A stretch of DNA of 64,000 nucleotides from the NCBI GenBank assembly GCA_010405405.1, contig MU004232.1, positions 2,127,481 through 2,191,480 of the forward strand. Reading direction: 5' to 3'. Below are positions 10,877-21,762 of the stretch, piece after piece (within the stretch, counting starts at the first letter, position 1; the number at the start of each line of letters is the position of its first letter). The notes under the pieces are model-generated. The model was given only the letters and a program-made list of their open reading frames with translations, did not search any database and was not told the DNA's origin. The stretch is from Microthyrium microscopicum (taxonomy: Eukaryota > Ascomycota > Dothideomycetes > Microthyriales > Microthyriaceae). The position numbers and the translations under genes are program-made.

Positions 10877-12815
10877 GATGTCTGATTACGGAACCTCAAA
10901 AGCTTTTTGCCCTCCGCTTCTAAGGTTACTACAGGTAGTCTATTTTTGAGCCCTTTAATGGTTCACAGAAAGGCGAAATGGCCGGGGTTGAGAGGAGAGG
11001 AGAAAGTTAGCTGATGATAAGAGTGAACCATACGAGAATCAAGCTTCTTGGGCGGTGCGCGATTTCAGCAAACTTGGAATCTGGTTTATGTCATACACTG
11101 ATGTACTTCTTCATTTTTTCAAGTACTGGAGGTATTTACATGAGAAGCGGAAACTGTAAAGAAAAAGATTGGGGGGTAATGGAAGCTTAAGATGGTAATC
11201 GGGATATACTCTACATCAACAGATTCGTACTCTGCAGTCTGAATGGAGCTGCTGATGTCAAAAGACAAGTGAGCATGGAAACGATAATCATATACGACAA
11301 GAGTCCGTAACTTCAATCGATAATGGTCCCATGGTGCATTCCATTACTGACTCTCGAAAGTAGTAGTTTTCAAGTTCAGACTGGCAGAGTCACGAATGGC
11401 AGATTTGTATCATATGGGGTCTAAGAGTATTCTGGTCACTGCATGGTAAGATCTAATTTACACCGTTCATACCTTAGGTTGTAAGTCGTTCGGTTTTTCT
11501 GGATACGATTTGCCTGTATAAGATATCCGTGACATATGAGATATTTTGGATCAGTATCTTAGCATACTGTGGGAAGAGTTGGATTTTCTCCTCAAGTCGA
11601 GATGCTACCTAAACATCTCAAATTGTGCCTGCCAGAGAACATCCACTCTCACGCAGTTTTTCAAACCAACATTCATTTCGACAATTCCACGTAATTCCAT
11701 GTTGCCAATTCAGTGGAGAATAGGAAACCAGAAGCACCTGAATACATTCTCTTCTCCTACTAGTACAGAGATACTTTTGAATTGATAGCCACATCTGGAA
11801 TATAAACCTGCACAGTGTCTCTTAACAAAGTTTTGATTACAACCAGTTTTACGTTATCGGCAGCACTAAACTCCTGCCCCCAAAAGTCGTTTCCCAAAAC
11901 CGGAATGCAATACTACATAACTCAAACTCCAAATTTATATCCATCGCTAATTTGAGCTCCGTATTGGGCCGGATTTTCGAGTGTACCAGTTGACTACCTT
12001 ACGTACTAGTAGAGCCGTACAACAGTCCAATTGATCATGTTTAGTAGCAGCGACAGATCGCTCGAATTCGGAATTATTGCGAAGATACGCGCGAATATGA
12101 AGCCTACGCATTGGTGCGATTACACGACGATTCCGCAATAGAGTATCCTGTATGCGTTTCTATTTCTTGGCCGCCGATTTGCTTGCCAGGAATATTCTCC
12201 ATTCATTCATCAATTCAATGTGGGGCATTATCTCAGGGTTATTGCGATATATGCTTCATCTGCCAGGTGCCCTACCGCCCCTACCTGAATTACTCTCGAA
12301 ATTACCTGTTACTTGAACAATAGAGTAGTGCTTGTAACAAGTTACCCCAGATATCATCTACTCTGACCTGTCAGGATCGAGGGCCGGCGCCTCTTTTGAA
12401 AGCACGGATCCAAGCCACCACACTACCAACATCTTGTTCTGTATCAACTCAAACGCGACGGGATTTCTTTCCGACTCCATCATCTTTTGGTCTTGGCTAC
12501 TAGACATCTTTGTTAGATTATCTAAGCCACATCTTCCTTTGCAAATTACTTACACTCTATCGTATCAAACCTCATCATGAACAATTGAGCCAGTTAGAAG
12601 TATCAATTGATCAGAGTCATTCCCACGTGATATAGCTTCTATATTGCATCTGAGACTTCTGTTGGCCAACTTCAGCTGCCATTAGTCTGGTCCACTTTCA
12701 ACATTTATGGACTGATTGACCTTGTATTCACCGGTTTTGTCCTGACTTCCAACTTACCAAGTTATACTCCGCTGGCATCCGAGGATCGTTGGCAGCCCGC
12801 AGCTTCCACACCAAC
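10877..12815. other. gene-poor stretch, nothing recognised
   Basis: Only short open stretches occur here (longest about 80 codons). None has family resemblance or consistent splice signals. The last 400 bp are likely the promoter of the Zn2Cys6 gene. Confidence 0.5.
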
Positions 12816-14126
12816 ATGGCGCCTCGTCTGCATCATACCAAATCCCGGAATGGATGTCGAATGTGCAAAAAGCGGAGAGTAAAATGTGACGAGATACATC
12901 CTACATGTACCAATTGCAAACGTCACGGAGTAAGTTGCGAATACCCAAGCAAAGACTCTCCAGGAAGCCGGTCACCTCCAAGACGACGATCAAGGGCGCC
13001 TAATCCAGCCCCAAGTGCTTTCGCTGGATTGAATATGCACCCCAAAATCAACGTTGACGACATTGACGAAGAAATCCTTCTGGATGCTGAAACTCGACGA
13101 AATTTGGAACTTCGTCTCTTCTTCTGGTTCACTTCTGTTGTCATAGAAGGCTTTCCATCAGCCAAGGATGAACCAAGTACGGCAACGAAAAACAGCCATA
13201 TAATGGGTATGGCCTTGGAGTACCCATTCTTGCTCAACTCTTTGTTCTCTCTCTCCGCTCTTCACATGGATTATTCTTCCCGGGTACCACCGAATTCACC
13301 ACCACCAATATCCAGCATCATCGCGAGGGAACCTGAACCGAAACCGATACCAGTTCCCAGACTCCCAGTGGCACCAGCGAGTGCCCATCGGATTTATTTT
13401 AATATTGCAGCTAAACAACAACGAGAAGCTCTGTCCAACATCAACCAGGAAAATGCCAACGCGCTTTGGCTTACTACGACAGTTCTTTCAATCCAGGCAT
13501 TGGCACTTTGTCGAGAAGAAACACGGGCAGAGGAAGGATATAGTCCGCCAATGCGATGGCTCCATATGATGAGAGGTATATGTCAGATGGCATATACAAT
13601 CAAGCCTATAATGCCAATTGTTCTGAAAGATATGGTGCTTCGACAAGACCAAGAATTGATGAATTGGAACAAATACGATCTCGATAAGGTCGGAATTCCA
13701 GATCAATTCTTGCGGCTTTTGGACTGGGAGGCCCATCCTGAGCCAGACTTTGACCCGGAAGTAAAAGACGCTTATGAATTAGTGGTCAAATACATGTCTG
13801 GCGTGTATGCTGGGATACAAAGCCGCGATGACTACCACCTCACCTTTCGGCGACTGCTTTATCTCGACCTTCTCGCATCACCCTCATTTCTCAAATTCGT
13901 GGAGGAACAACGGCCGCGAGCGATTGCGATACTGGCCAATTATTGTGCAATGACAGCAGTGGTGGACGATCACTGGGTATTTCAGGGACTGGCGGAGCGC
14001 GAGGTAAGCGGGTTATCGACGTTACTGCCTCAAGAATGGCAGTGGGCGATAATATGGCCGCAGGCGATGATTCAAGCGGGAAGGAGTCCTTCGACACAAG
14101 CAGTTGATCCTGGATTGGCACGTTAG
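12816..14126 (+). CDS. Zn2Cys6 transcription factor (Upc2-like architecture)
   Basis: This is a single exon of 436 residues. The N-terminal binuclear zinc cluster begins near residue 13 with CRMCKKRRVKCDE, then CTNCKRHGVSCEY, giving all six zinc-binding cysteines. A basic, Ser/Pro-rich linker (PPRRRSRAP) follows. The remainder is a helical domain like the fungal-specific regulatory region of sterol-uptake-type C6 proteins: FLLNSLFSLSALHM near residue 140, and ALWLTTTVLSIQALAL near residue 220. It should bind DNA in the nucleus; its targets cannot be read from context, since the neighbours are housekeeping genes. The ATG chosen is the first; upstream extension would need TTG. Confidence 0.9.
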   Translation: MAPRLHHTKSRNGCRMCKKRRVKCDEIHPTCTNCKRHGVSCEYPSKDSPGSRSPPRRRSRAPNPAPSAFAGLNMHPKINVDDIDEEILLDAETRRNLELRLFFWFTSVVIEGFPSAKDEPSTATKNSHIMGMALEYPFLLNSLFSLSALHMDYSSRVPPNSPPPISSIIAREPEPKPIPVPRLPVAPASAHRIYFNIAAKQQREALSNINQENANALWLTTTVLSIQALALCREETRAEEGYSPPMRWLHMMRGICQMAYTIKPIMPIVLKDMVLRQDQELMNWNKYDLDKVGIPDQFLRLLDWEAHPEPDFDPEVKDAYELVVKYMSGVYAGIQSRDDYHLTFRRLLYLDLLASPSFLKFVEEQRPRAIAILANYCAMTAVVDDHWVFQGLAEREVSGLSTLLPQEWQWAIIWPQAMIQAGRSPSTQAVDPGLAR

Positions 14127-15407
14127 ACTGGAATCTATCTCTCAAATGATAACGACAGCGAGTACATACTACCTTGACGCAAAGCTACGGTGTAATGTTC
14201 TTGCAATGAATGCATAGCAGCGAATTTTCTACTTTTACAGCGAACTGGAATAGAAAAATCTGATGGGCAGAAAGCATGTCAAATACTTACTTTAGCTTAC
14301 TTTTTTCCTTATTCCAATCACGTTCCAATGGTCTGATCACTTCATGCGCCAGGCTCGTGTTCGCATTCGCACTCGTACATGTAAGATGTATCTCAGTTCC
14401 AGTCATGATGCAGCTTCGTCTAAATTCGCCTTCGATAGATTTCTCTTTTTAAAAATGAGATCGAATGGAGTCACAGTACAGAAAAGCTAGTCACAAACTC
14501 AAAGGATCATGACAGCTATCACCACGAAATATCATCCGCCCTGGCCACCAAAGCTCTGCTTCAGTGACCAGGTCAGATCCATACAACAATGAGCTAAGCA
14601 TTATTCAAAATCTCGGCAGGACCCTCGTTTTAGTCAGGGCAAGCTGTCAAGATGATAATGAGTTTTCCCTAACAGCATGGATGTATATCTAACTTTGTCA
14701 ACTACTGTAGTTTATGATGATTGTGAGCGTAATATGGACTGACTTTGTTTTGGAACCAGGCCTAATAAGCAGGAGATGTGCAAATAAATGTAGCTCCTTG
14801 TTTAATATCTGTACTAGTAGGTTTGTGCAATTTTTGCTACGTACTAGAGTAGAGTATACGTAGAGTAACAACGTTTCGTTCCTGATGAGTCTTTCCGATG
14901 TCTCTTCGAATGGTAACTCCTATCCTCAAGTCCTAAAAGGTGAGTACTAGGTGATGAAATCAGAGTATAGTAGTTCAGATCGAATGTCCAAATGAATTTG
15001 AAGTTATAACAGTTAGCAAGCTGAGCATGTTGTTGGCAAAATAACTGTAGCAGGCTAGCAGCAGAAAAAGTTATGATGAATTTCAAGATAGCATTATTCA
15101 ACTAATATATAAGAACAATTCGAAGCTGAGGAACAAAAATCGAATTGGGGCTTATTAGTGTATGGTGAAATCTTAGAGTAGATGACTCAACTGAAAACTG
15201 CTCCAGCTCAGCTCTCACCACCTCCAAGACCTCAACCTTCAACTTCACAACACACACAGACAACCGTCCGTTTCACCATATCACCACTCCAGCTTGTTAT
15301 TCTAGACTACTGATCGCTCAGAATCAAGCATATTAAATTGACACACTCTCACCACTTCACCCTCTTTGCGCTTACCAGCATTCCAATCCCACACAACAAC
15401 CAACAAC
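14127..15407. other. intergenic, nothing recognised
   Basis: This is AT-rich sequence without a supported gene. The segment 15180-15407 is CA- and CT-rich and ATG-poor and is probably the leader of the eIF2B alpha gene. Confidence 0.5.
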
Positions 15408-16503
15408 ATGACAGTACAATCATCGGGCCCACTGCCCACCGCCTCACCCAACTTCGATATAGTCGCAACCTACCACGCCCTCCTCAGTTCCGACGCCGAC
15501 CTAACAATGCCCGTCGCCGCCATCGAATCCCTCGTCCGCGCTCTCGCCGCCCACCCCACCAGCACCATCTCCGAAACTCTCGAATATCTCAAATCCCTCG
15601 TCGAAACGCTAACCGCATCCGTGCCAAACCCCATATCTCTCTCCGCCGGTACAGATCTCTTTCAGCGCTACCTCATCAGCAGTCTGCAGACGCGGCAGGC
15701 TGGCAGCTCGACGGACTTTGACATGCTGCGACGCCACCTGATCAACAACGCGCGCCTGTTCGTACAGCGCGCAAAGGACAGTCGCAATATCATTGCTGGC
15801 TTTGGCAAGAACTTTGTGAGAGATGGATGTACGGTGTTGACGGCAGGTGGATCGCGGGTTGTAGGTGCGCTGCTTAAGGAGTCGGCGAGCCGGTCCGCTG
15901 TACGTTTCCGTGTGGTGTATGTGTTGGGCCAATCCGAGACGCCGGGTGCTCGGCCGGAAGGGAGTGACACTGTGGATGCGTTAAGAGCACAGGGCGTGCC
16001 AGTGGCTACTATTGGCGAAGGTGCGGTGGCATATTCGCTGTCGCAGGTCGACATGGTTATTGTTGGCGCAGAGGGAGTTGTTGAGAACGGAGGTGCTATT
16101 AGCAGACTCGGCACGTATCAGATTGGATTGTTGGCCAAGGCGCATAGCATACCATTCTATGTTGTGGCTGAGAGTCACAAATTTGTGCGCTTGTTTCCCC
16201 TTGGACAGTACGATCTGCCTATCGAGCAGCAAGTCGTCGAGTTCAAGGTTGAAAATGAGAAGGTCGTGGATGAATTGGCAAAGACAGTGGATCTCACAAA
16301 ATCATCGAGAGGAAAGAGGAAGCTATCAAATGGCCCTCATGCCGTTGATTTTACAGTAAGCATATCCCCATTACAGAATGACCGCAGTTCATGCTTGCTA
16401 ACCAATAATCCAGCCTCCCGACCTGATCTCAGGTATCATAACAGAGAGTGGTGTCCTTACCCCAAGTGCTGTCAGCGAGGAACTCATCAAGATTTGGTTT
16501 TAG
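15408..16503 (+). CDS. GCN3: translation initiation factor eIF2B subunit alpha
   Basis: Two exons (15408-16355, 16414-16503) give 345 residues, close to the usual eIF2B-alpha length. The body contains the family's Rossmann-like C-terminal half: VLTAGGSRVVGALL, VDMVIVGAEGVVENGGAISRLGTYQ and IPFYVVAESHKF. The small second exon supplies the conserved end PPDLISGIITESGVLTPSAV. Known role: regulatory subunit of the guanine-nucleotide exchange factor eIF2B in the cytosol, which senses phosphorylated eIF2 in the general amino-acid control response. It ends only 23 bp from the convergent neighbour's stop codon. Confidence 0.95.
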
Positions 16504-16526
16504 GAAATCGATCCCCTTGATGAGGC

Positions 16527-17167
16527 CTAGACTCCTTCCATCGCAATTCCAAACCTTTCGCGCACCCTCCGAACCCTTTCTATCAAGTCCCGAAGCAATT
16601 CTTCTGATAGTGGGGCTGTATTGCGTAGCATCTTGGTCTCCTCCTCCCATTTCTTGATCTGCATCTCCATCATGCTGGTCTCCTCCATCGACATCTTGGC
16701 CTTCCCCTTCAACACCTCAACTTTTTCCTTCAGCATCTTGGTCTCTTTCTCCAGCTCCCGCAGATACATATTTTTCTGCACTGAAACATCTTCCCCAAAA
16801 AGCTTGCGGTCAAGTGCACCGAATGCTTCAGGCGACACCAGGAACATCAAGTAGTGTAAAGGCGTATTGATCATGAGTGTCACCACTAGTAGCGACGGGT
16901 TGTATTGTACAAACGTGCTGAACAGTGTTGTGCACGCCACAGAACCAGATAGCGGAAATAGCGCGTTGATGCGCCGGTGGGTATTGATCCATGAGTAGAA
17001 ATGCTGATAACGAGAATTCGAAGGGAAGAATTTGTGGCTCAGGTCGAAGGTTATTTGCACCCCGAGTACAAAGGCAATAGCTGAATAGTGTTAGTAAAGC
17101 TTATCATAGACCGCCATGATCGCTGACAGGGCGAATGAGGGCCAACGCCGATTTTGATGGATGTCAT
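16527..17167 (-). CDS. membrane protein with C-terminal coiled coil, function unknown
   Basis: The proposed exons are 17167-17128 and 17080-16527, joined by a 47-bp GT-AG intron, giving 197 residues (start MTSIKIGVGPHSP). A first hydrophobic stretch (SIAFVLGVQITF) is followed by two more (about residues 58-95, INALFPLSGSVACTTLF and LLVVTLMINTPLHYLMFLV). The last 90 residues are highly charged and heptad-like (REL..ETKMLKEKVEVLKGK), predicting a coiled coil. I do not recognise the family. The first exon is only 40 nt and less certain than the second. It is convergent with GCN3. Confidence 0.65.
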
Positions 17168-17291
17168 GATAGAATCACATAGCATATCTTGGGAAGCAAC
17201 GACATGAGTGGCCCCTTGAAAGATGTTTGTGTTGTGGGAGAACCTTACTGAATATATAAGTCATGAGCGCTCGCTCTATGAAAGTCAACCC

Positions 17292-18177
17292 CTATTTGAC
17301 TCCATTTTTCGTGTTGTAAAGGTCTTGGATGTGGTCTACCAAAGCCTTGGGGTCTGCGCCGCCATCGCATTCTTTCCATTCTCCGCCGTCTCGAACGCAC
17401 CAGATTGTCTCGTTGACTCGGACCTGTGTTCTTTTAGTCATCGCAAGCTATTATAGTTGGAAATGTTCTTACAGTGCAACTCTTGGTGACACCAGCCTTT
17501 CTCGTTCGCTCAACACTGTCACGCAAAAGACGCATGCCGTAGCCGCCATCATCTTTACTGGCGCAATCATTCAAGCGACTGAATGCTATTCCGTACTCTG
17601 CAGCACACTCTTGGATCAAGCTTCTCTGTGGAATGAGGTCGTATTGTTTCATGGTGCAGTAGGTGAATCCGAGATATTGCTTTGGGTCAGGATACAGCTT
17701 GGCAGCACAAAGTTGTAGAATGTTTCCCAGGCACTCGTTAGGTCCATGCATACACTCTACACCATCGTCACCCTCAGAGACTTTTCCGATGTATGATAGT
17801 GTGAAATTGACGATTTTGGGGTCCAGCTGAGACATGGCAGGCACAACTTGATCAAGGATGCAATCGCGAGCATCAGGACATTTGGACATGATGTGAGCTT
17901 CGAGCTGGACAGGAGCGCTGAGCGTGAAGAAACCTGGCTCGGGTAGAGTATCCTGCTTCTTGGGAAGATCTGGAGCTTGGATTGGCGTTTGGTGGGTCGA
18001 GTCCAGGTACGTGTCTGCATTGGAAGCTGGAATATGCCTCGCGAGCAGAGTCTGGACGTGCCATATGAGGACGATAAGGGAAATCCCGAGCATGATTGCA
18101 ATTTTGGGGCGACGATAGCGAGGTGGAATGATATTGCGACGAAATGTAGATGGATGACTTGTGGTTTTGGTGAGCAT
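17292..18177 (-). CDS. GILT-family thiol reductase with N-terminal membrane anchor
   Basis: Two exons (18177-17473 and 17423-17292) give 278 residues. A hydrophobic segment near residues 29-47 (IMLGISLIVLIWHVQTLLA) is a signal anchor or uncleaved signal. The GILT domain starts at HIMSKCPDARDC (residues about 98-109), the fungal form of the active-site pair, spaced C-x5-C rather than the animal C-x2-C. It continues with NFTLSYIG and the family signature CMHGPNECLGNILQLC. The second exon adds the cysteine-containing end (ETIWCVRDGGEW). Known role of the family: reduction of protein disulfides in acidic lysosome/vacuole-like compartments or outside the cell. A later ATG at 18093 is a possible alternative start. 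Confidence 0.88.
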
Positions 18178-19092
18178 GGAGGAGGGATGAAAGCAGGCGG
18201 GAGGATTGCTGACGATGACTAGGAGGTTGTTTCGTGAGGCAAGATTCACCCGTTATACAACAGGCAACTTCAAGAAAAACAGCCCAGACCGAAGATGGAG
18301 ATCAAGATCAACAAACAATCAACATTGAAGCAGTTGAGAGGGACCGAAAAGGTTCCGCTTTCCAAACGTGAGCTCTCCACGAGTCCACGTGCATGTGTGC
18401 GGATCGGCCCGTAATGCCGAAGCTCTCCTCTCCGGCCCGATTCAGTACCATTCCATACATTGATGTACAAGAGATCTGTATGGTATGTCCTGCTTTACTT
18501 ATGTGATCTCATCGATCATGCCTTGATGCGGCGGCACCTTGAGCTGGAGTGTTCTCTCGTCTTCAAGCTGTATCTGAATTTCTACTTGAATTTAGAGCGG
18601 CGACAAAGTAAGCGCTGACACGTTCAGATGCTCAGCCTTCAATAAATCGAATCCTGCTGCTTGCTAGATTTCGATGCTTCCAAGCGGCAAGAGGCAGAGG
18701 ATCTCAATAGGCGCTGGCTCTGAACTATGAGCAAGCCACGGCAGAATCCGCGAGTGTCGAGATCTCCTATTTTCCTCTCGATGTCGTTGAGAGTCTGGCA
18801 ACTGAAGCTATTTGGCGCCAGATGAAACTATCAGCTACCACGCCGCCCAAGACACCCAATGGCTATGATGACCTGACTTGGGAAATAGGCCTCAGAGCTG
18901 CGTATATAAGTCTTTGAATGAACGTCTTCATGAAGCATCATACTCTTAAGAAACTAAATACTCAACTCGCTGATTTTAACGCTGAGCATCTGCCCAACTG
19001 TTCAGATCACTCCATTGTTAAATACCACTCCTTATTCACTCAGCACATCTTCTCATCATTCTTCTACCGCAAGTCATACATACTCCACCAAT
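18178..19092. promoter_or_regulatory. divergent intergenic region between GILT and thioredoxin-like genes, TATA at 18903-18910
   Basis: This is the shared upstream region of two genes transcribed outward. A TATATAAG element at 18903-18910 lies about 185 bp before the ATG of the thioredoxin-like gene. No other gene is visible. Regulatory sharing is inferred from geometry only. Confidence 0.45.
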
Positions 19093-19410
19093 ATGACAAT
19101 CAAACGCATCAGCAGCACTGGCGACCTCAACAATATCTTGCAGGAGAACACCAATGTCATAATCAACTTTGGGGCGGCATGGAGTGCACCTAGTAACGTC
19201 ATGAACTCCGAATTCCAGAAGCTCGCTCATGCGAACACCAATGCGGGAAATCTTGCTTTCGCCGAGGTCAACACTGATGAGCACTCGGAGATCGCAGCAG
19301 CATACAATATCAGCGGCATGCCGACATTCGTACTCGTCAATAACGGACAAGTTCAGGAAACCACTCGAGACGCATCCGGGATTCAAGGCTTGATCAACCG
19401 CGCCGCTTGA
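19093..19410 (+). CDS. thioredoxin-like protein lacking both active-site cysteines
   Basis: This is a single exon of 105 residues, the normal thioredoxin length. The fold signatures are present: NVIINFGAAWSAPSN in place of the usual active-site strand and loop, FAEVNTDEHSEIAAAYNI, and the cis-proline segment GMPTFVLVNNGQ. The catalytic WCGPC is replaced by WSAPS, so neither redox cysteine remains and there is no cysteine in the protein. It cannot do dithiol-disulfide exchange; a binding or chaperone role is possible. The start ATG follows a TATA box by about 190 bp. Compare classical thioredoxins, which keep CGPC almost invariably. Confidence 0.88.
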   Translation: MTIKRISSTGDLNNILQENTNVIINFGAAWSAPSNVMNSEFQKLAHANTNAGNLAFAEVNTDEHSEIAAAYNISGMPTFVLVNNGQVQETTRDASGIQGLINRAA

Positions 19411-19592
19411 ATCGCTACGAGAGGGTGCTAGAATATCAGAAGGTCAGGATGTAAATAGACTCCAAACGATGAGTGAAATAAGCCTGGTCGAGATTTACCT
19501 GTTGGATATCTGACGCCATATGATATATTGAACTCTTGGGAATGAGCTACAACGAGGGGTGGTAGTATAACATAGATAGACTTAGAATCTGA

Positions 19593-20452
19593 CTACTTTC
19601 TACCTAGATAACAGGTCAATCCTCCATCAATTGTATGCGAAGTGCCGGTGATATATTTTGACTCATCTCCGACCAGAAATGCTACTAAGCTAGCAACTTC
19701 ATGTGCTTCTCCGCCTCTTTGTATAGCTTGTTGTGCGACCAGACCTCCACTGGTATTCTCGTTCAAGCCGACTTTACCATGGGCATCTACAGACGCCATA
19801 GTCATCGGTGTCTTAATAAAGCCACTGAAATCGTTAGCATCAACTGCCCAGATGACCAAGTGACATAGGGCATCAACACTCACGGACAAATCGCGTTCAC
19901 TCTAATGCCCCTTGTACCAACTTCTTTAGCCGCCGACTTCGTCAGCCCAATAACAGCATGCTTTGAAGCCGCGTATGCTGCGTGATTTGGCGTGCCGACA
20001 ATGCCAGCAACGCTCGATGCATTAACAATACTACCTCCGTCTGCCAGGACTCTCAGCTGCGCGCGCATACAATGGAAGACGCCGTTCAGGTTGATGTCGA
20101 TGACAAAGTTCCAATCCTTGTCTGTTATATCTTTCACTCCGTCTCTGGCAATGCCTGGGCTGACCACACCGGCCAGGTTGACTGCGCTGTCGAGGCGTCC
20201 GAATTTCTTGACGGTCGCGGCCACCCAGTCGTCTACTTGCTGCACGTTACGGACATCGAGAGCGGTGCTGATGATATTCTTGTTTCCACTTTTGGCAGAG
20301 ACTTCGGCTGCTGCCTTTTCGAGGGCTTCGAGGTTTAGGTCGGCGAGGGAAAGGAGAGCGCCGCGTGAGGCGAGGAGATGGGCGGTAGCAAGACCAAGGC
20401 CAGAGGCAGCGCCGGTGATTGCAATTACTTTGTCGGAAACTGATGTTGACAT
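19593..20452 (-). CDS. short-chain dehydrogenase/reductase (classical SDR)
   Basis: Two exons (20452-19884 and 19824-19593) give 266 residues. Classical SDR motifs are in order: TGAASGLG (cofactor glycine motif, about residue 14), NLAGVV (variant of NNAG), NASSVAGIVG with the catalytic Ser, and YAASK with the catalytic Tyr and Lys. The C-terminal exon ends with the family's GTSHTIDGG pattern. A basic residue does not follow the first strand; it ends SLADLN, so NAD(H) preference is likely. The substrate is unknown. It probably acts in the cytosol, as there is no targeting signal. Confidence 0.9.
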
Positions 20453-21002
20453 TTTGAACGGTGAATTGTTTCTACCTTGCTTTCTAGAAAGAAATCATTT
20501 GAATTTAGTCTTTGGGAGCTTGACAGATGCAGTGGGGATCGTGCGGATAATGGTAACCATCTGCGTTCATTTTCCGACAGTTTGGTTCTCGTGGAATCAT
20601 ATGTCATTTGTATCCCCGCAAAATCCAGTACTTTGGATTGAGCTGTAGCTAGCTTGAAAATAGCGTATGTACTAATTGTTCGCTCATTTTTGACAAGTTT
20701 GACATTCTTACCGCGACGGCATGTCCCGTACTGTACATCACGCATCCAACCAACATATGCCCACTCGATGTGTCAGAGGGCATTCTGAGGCATGGGAGCT
20801 CTCAGACTGTTTCCTTGCCCAAGCAAATTCTGTTGCTTTGCATTGCATGTAGTCGGCTGGCCATACATTTTGTACTTTAGTTCGGCCTTATCCTATGGTT
20901 ACGGAGATTGGGCTCATCGTGATGTGCTTGTTCCTGGGCTTGTAAGGCGCTGGCTGAAGCCGACCACATAGTTCATTATGAAGCCGATCTATAACAAAGT
21001 CT
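20453..21002. other. intergenic, nothing recognised
   Basis: This holds the promoter side of the SDR gene and the 3' flank of the proline-rich gene. No coding frame is supported. Confidence 0.45.
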
Positions 21003-21413
21003 TCAAAGTTTCATCCGCCCAGCGGCATCCTTTCTTTGTCCGGATTCAGCAACGTATCCGAAAGCTGCTGGATTCGCAAAGGTGCTCATAGCAGCACCGG
21101 GAGGTAGAGGAAACGGCGGTCTGAGAAGAGACCTGGTAAAGAATACTGGATGGATATGAGCACTGTTATAATATGGTCGTTGAATCTGAGGCATCGGTGG
21201 TGGAGTCATGTTCGAACCGTACGGAGGCATCGCTTCTATTTGGTTCTTTGGAGCCATTGGCTGACTTTGCGGGGCTGATTGGGAATGTAACTCGCGCGTT
21301 TGAGGATTCGGCACGACTTTTGGAGATATCTATATGGGTTAATGACCAGTACTTGCAAAGAACTCTTTTCATGGTTGTACCTTAGGCCGGTGTGGTTGCA
21401 GAGCTGGGAGCAT
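21003..21413 (-). CDS. putative small proline-rich protein, function unknown
   Basis: The proposed exons are 21413-21381 (MLPALQPHRPK) and 21329-21003, joined by a 51-bp intron with gtac donor and atag acceptor, giving 119 residues. The product is rich in Pro, Gln, Met and Ser (MTPPPMPQIQRP, LPPGAAMS), with no transmembrane or signal segment, so it is predicted disordered. No family is recognised. Support comes from in-frame splicing and coding-like composition only, so it may be spurious or incomplete at the 5' end. Confidence 0.4.
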
Positions 21414-21762
21414 GGCGATGCCTATCTCAACAATGAAGTCCTTGTTAAGCTATCGTGAACGGTTTGAGGGACGGAGTAATGAGATGATGTTTTGACGACC
21501 ATATCTTCACTCGTTTCTGAAAGAAGCGATAGTGATGCTGGGGATGATATTGACCTCGGCACGGCTTGTAAGTTGTGCCCTTCAACTCATTCTTTCACAA
21601 TTTTGATGCACGTCATACACCGGACTTAACATTTGTTGAGCCCGGAGTTAAACATTCACTTCTTAAAGAATCGGACGCGCTTCCAAGTTCCAATGAGACG
21701 ATGTCTTTTGATCCTTCAAACGCTTCCATCGTATTTTGGTCTTACGATTCTTAGAGGAGCTA
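21414..21762. promoter_or_regulatory. divergent promoter region, nothing specific recognised
   Basis: This lies between the minus-strand proline-rich gene and the plus-strand radical SAM gene. No motif could be assigned. Confidence 0.3.
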
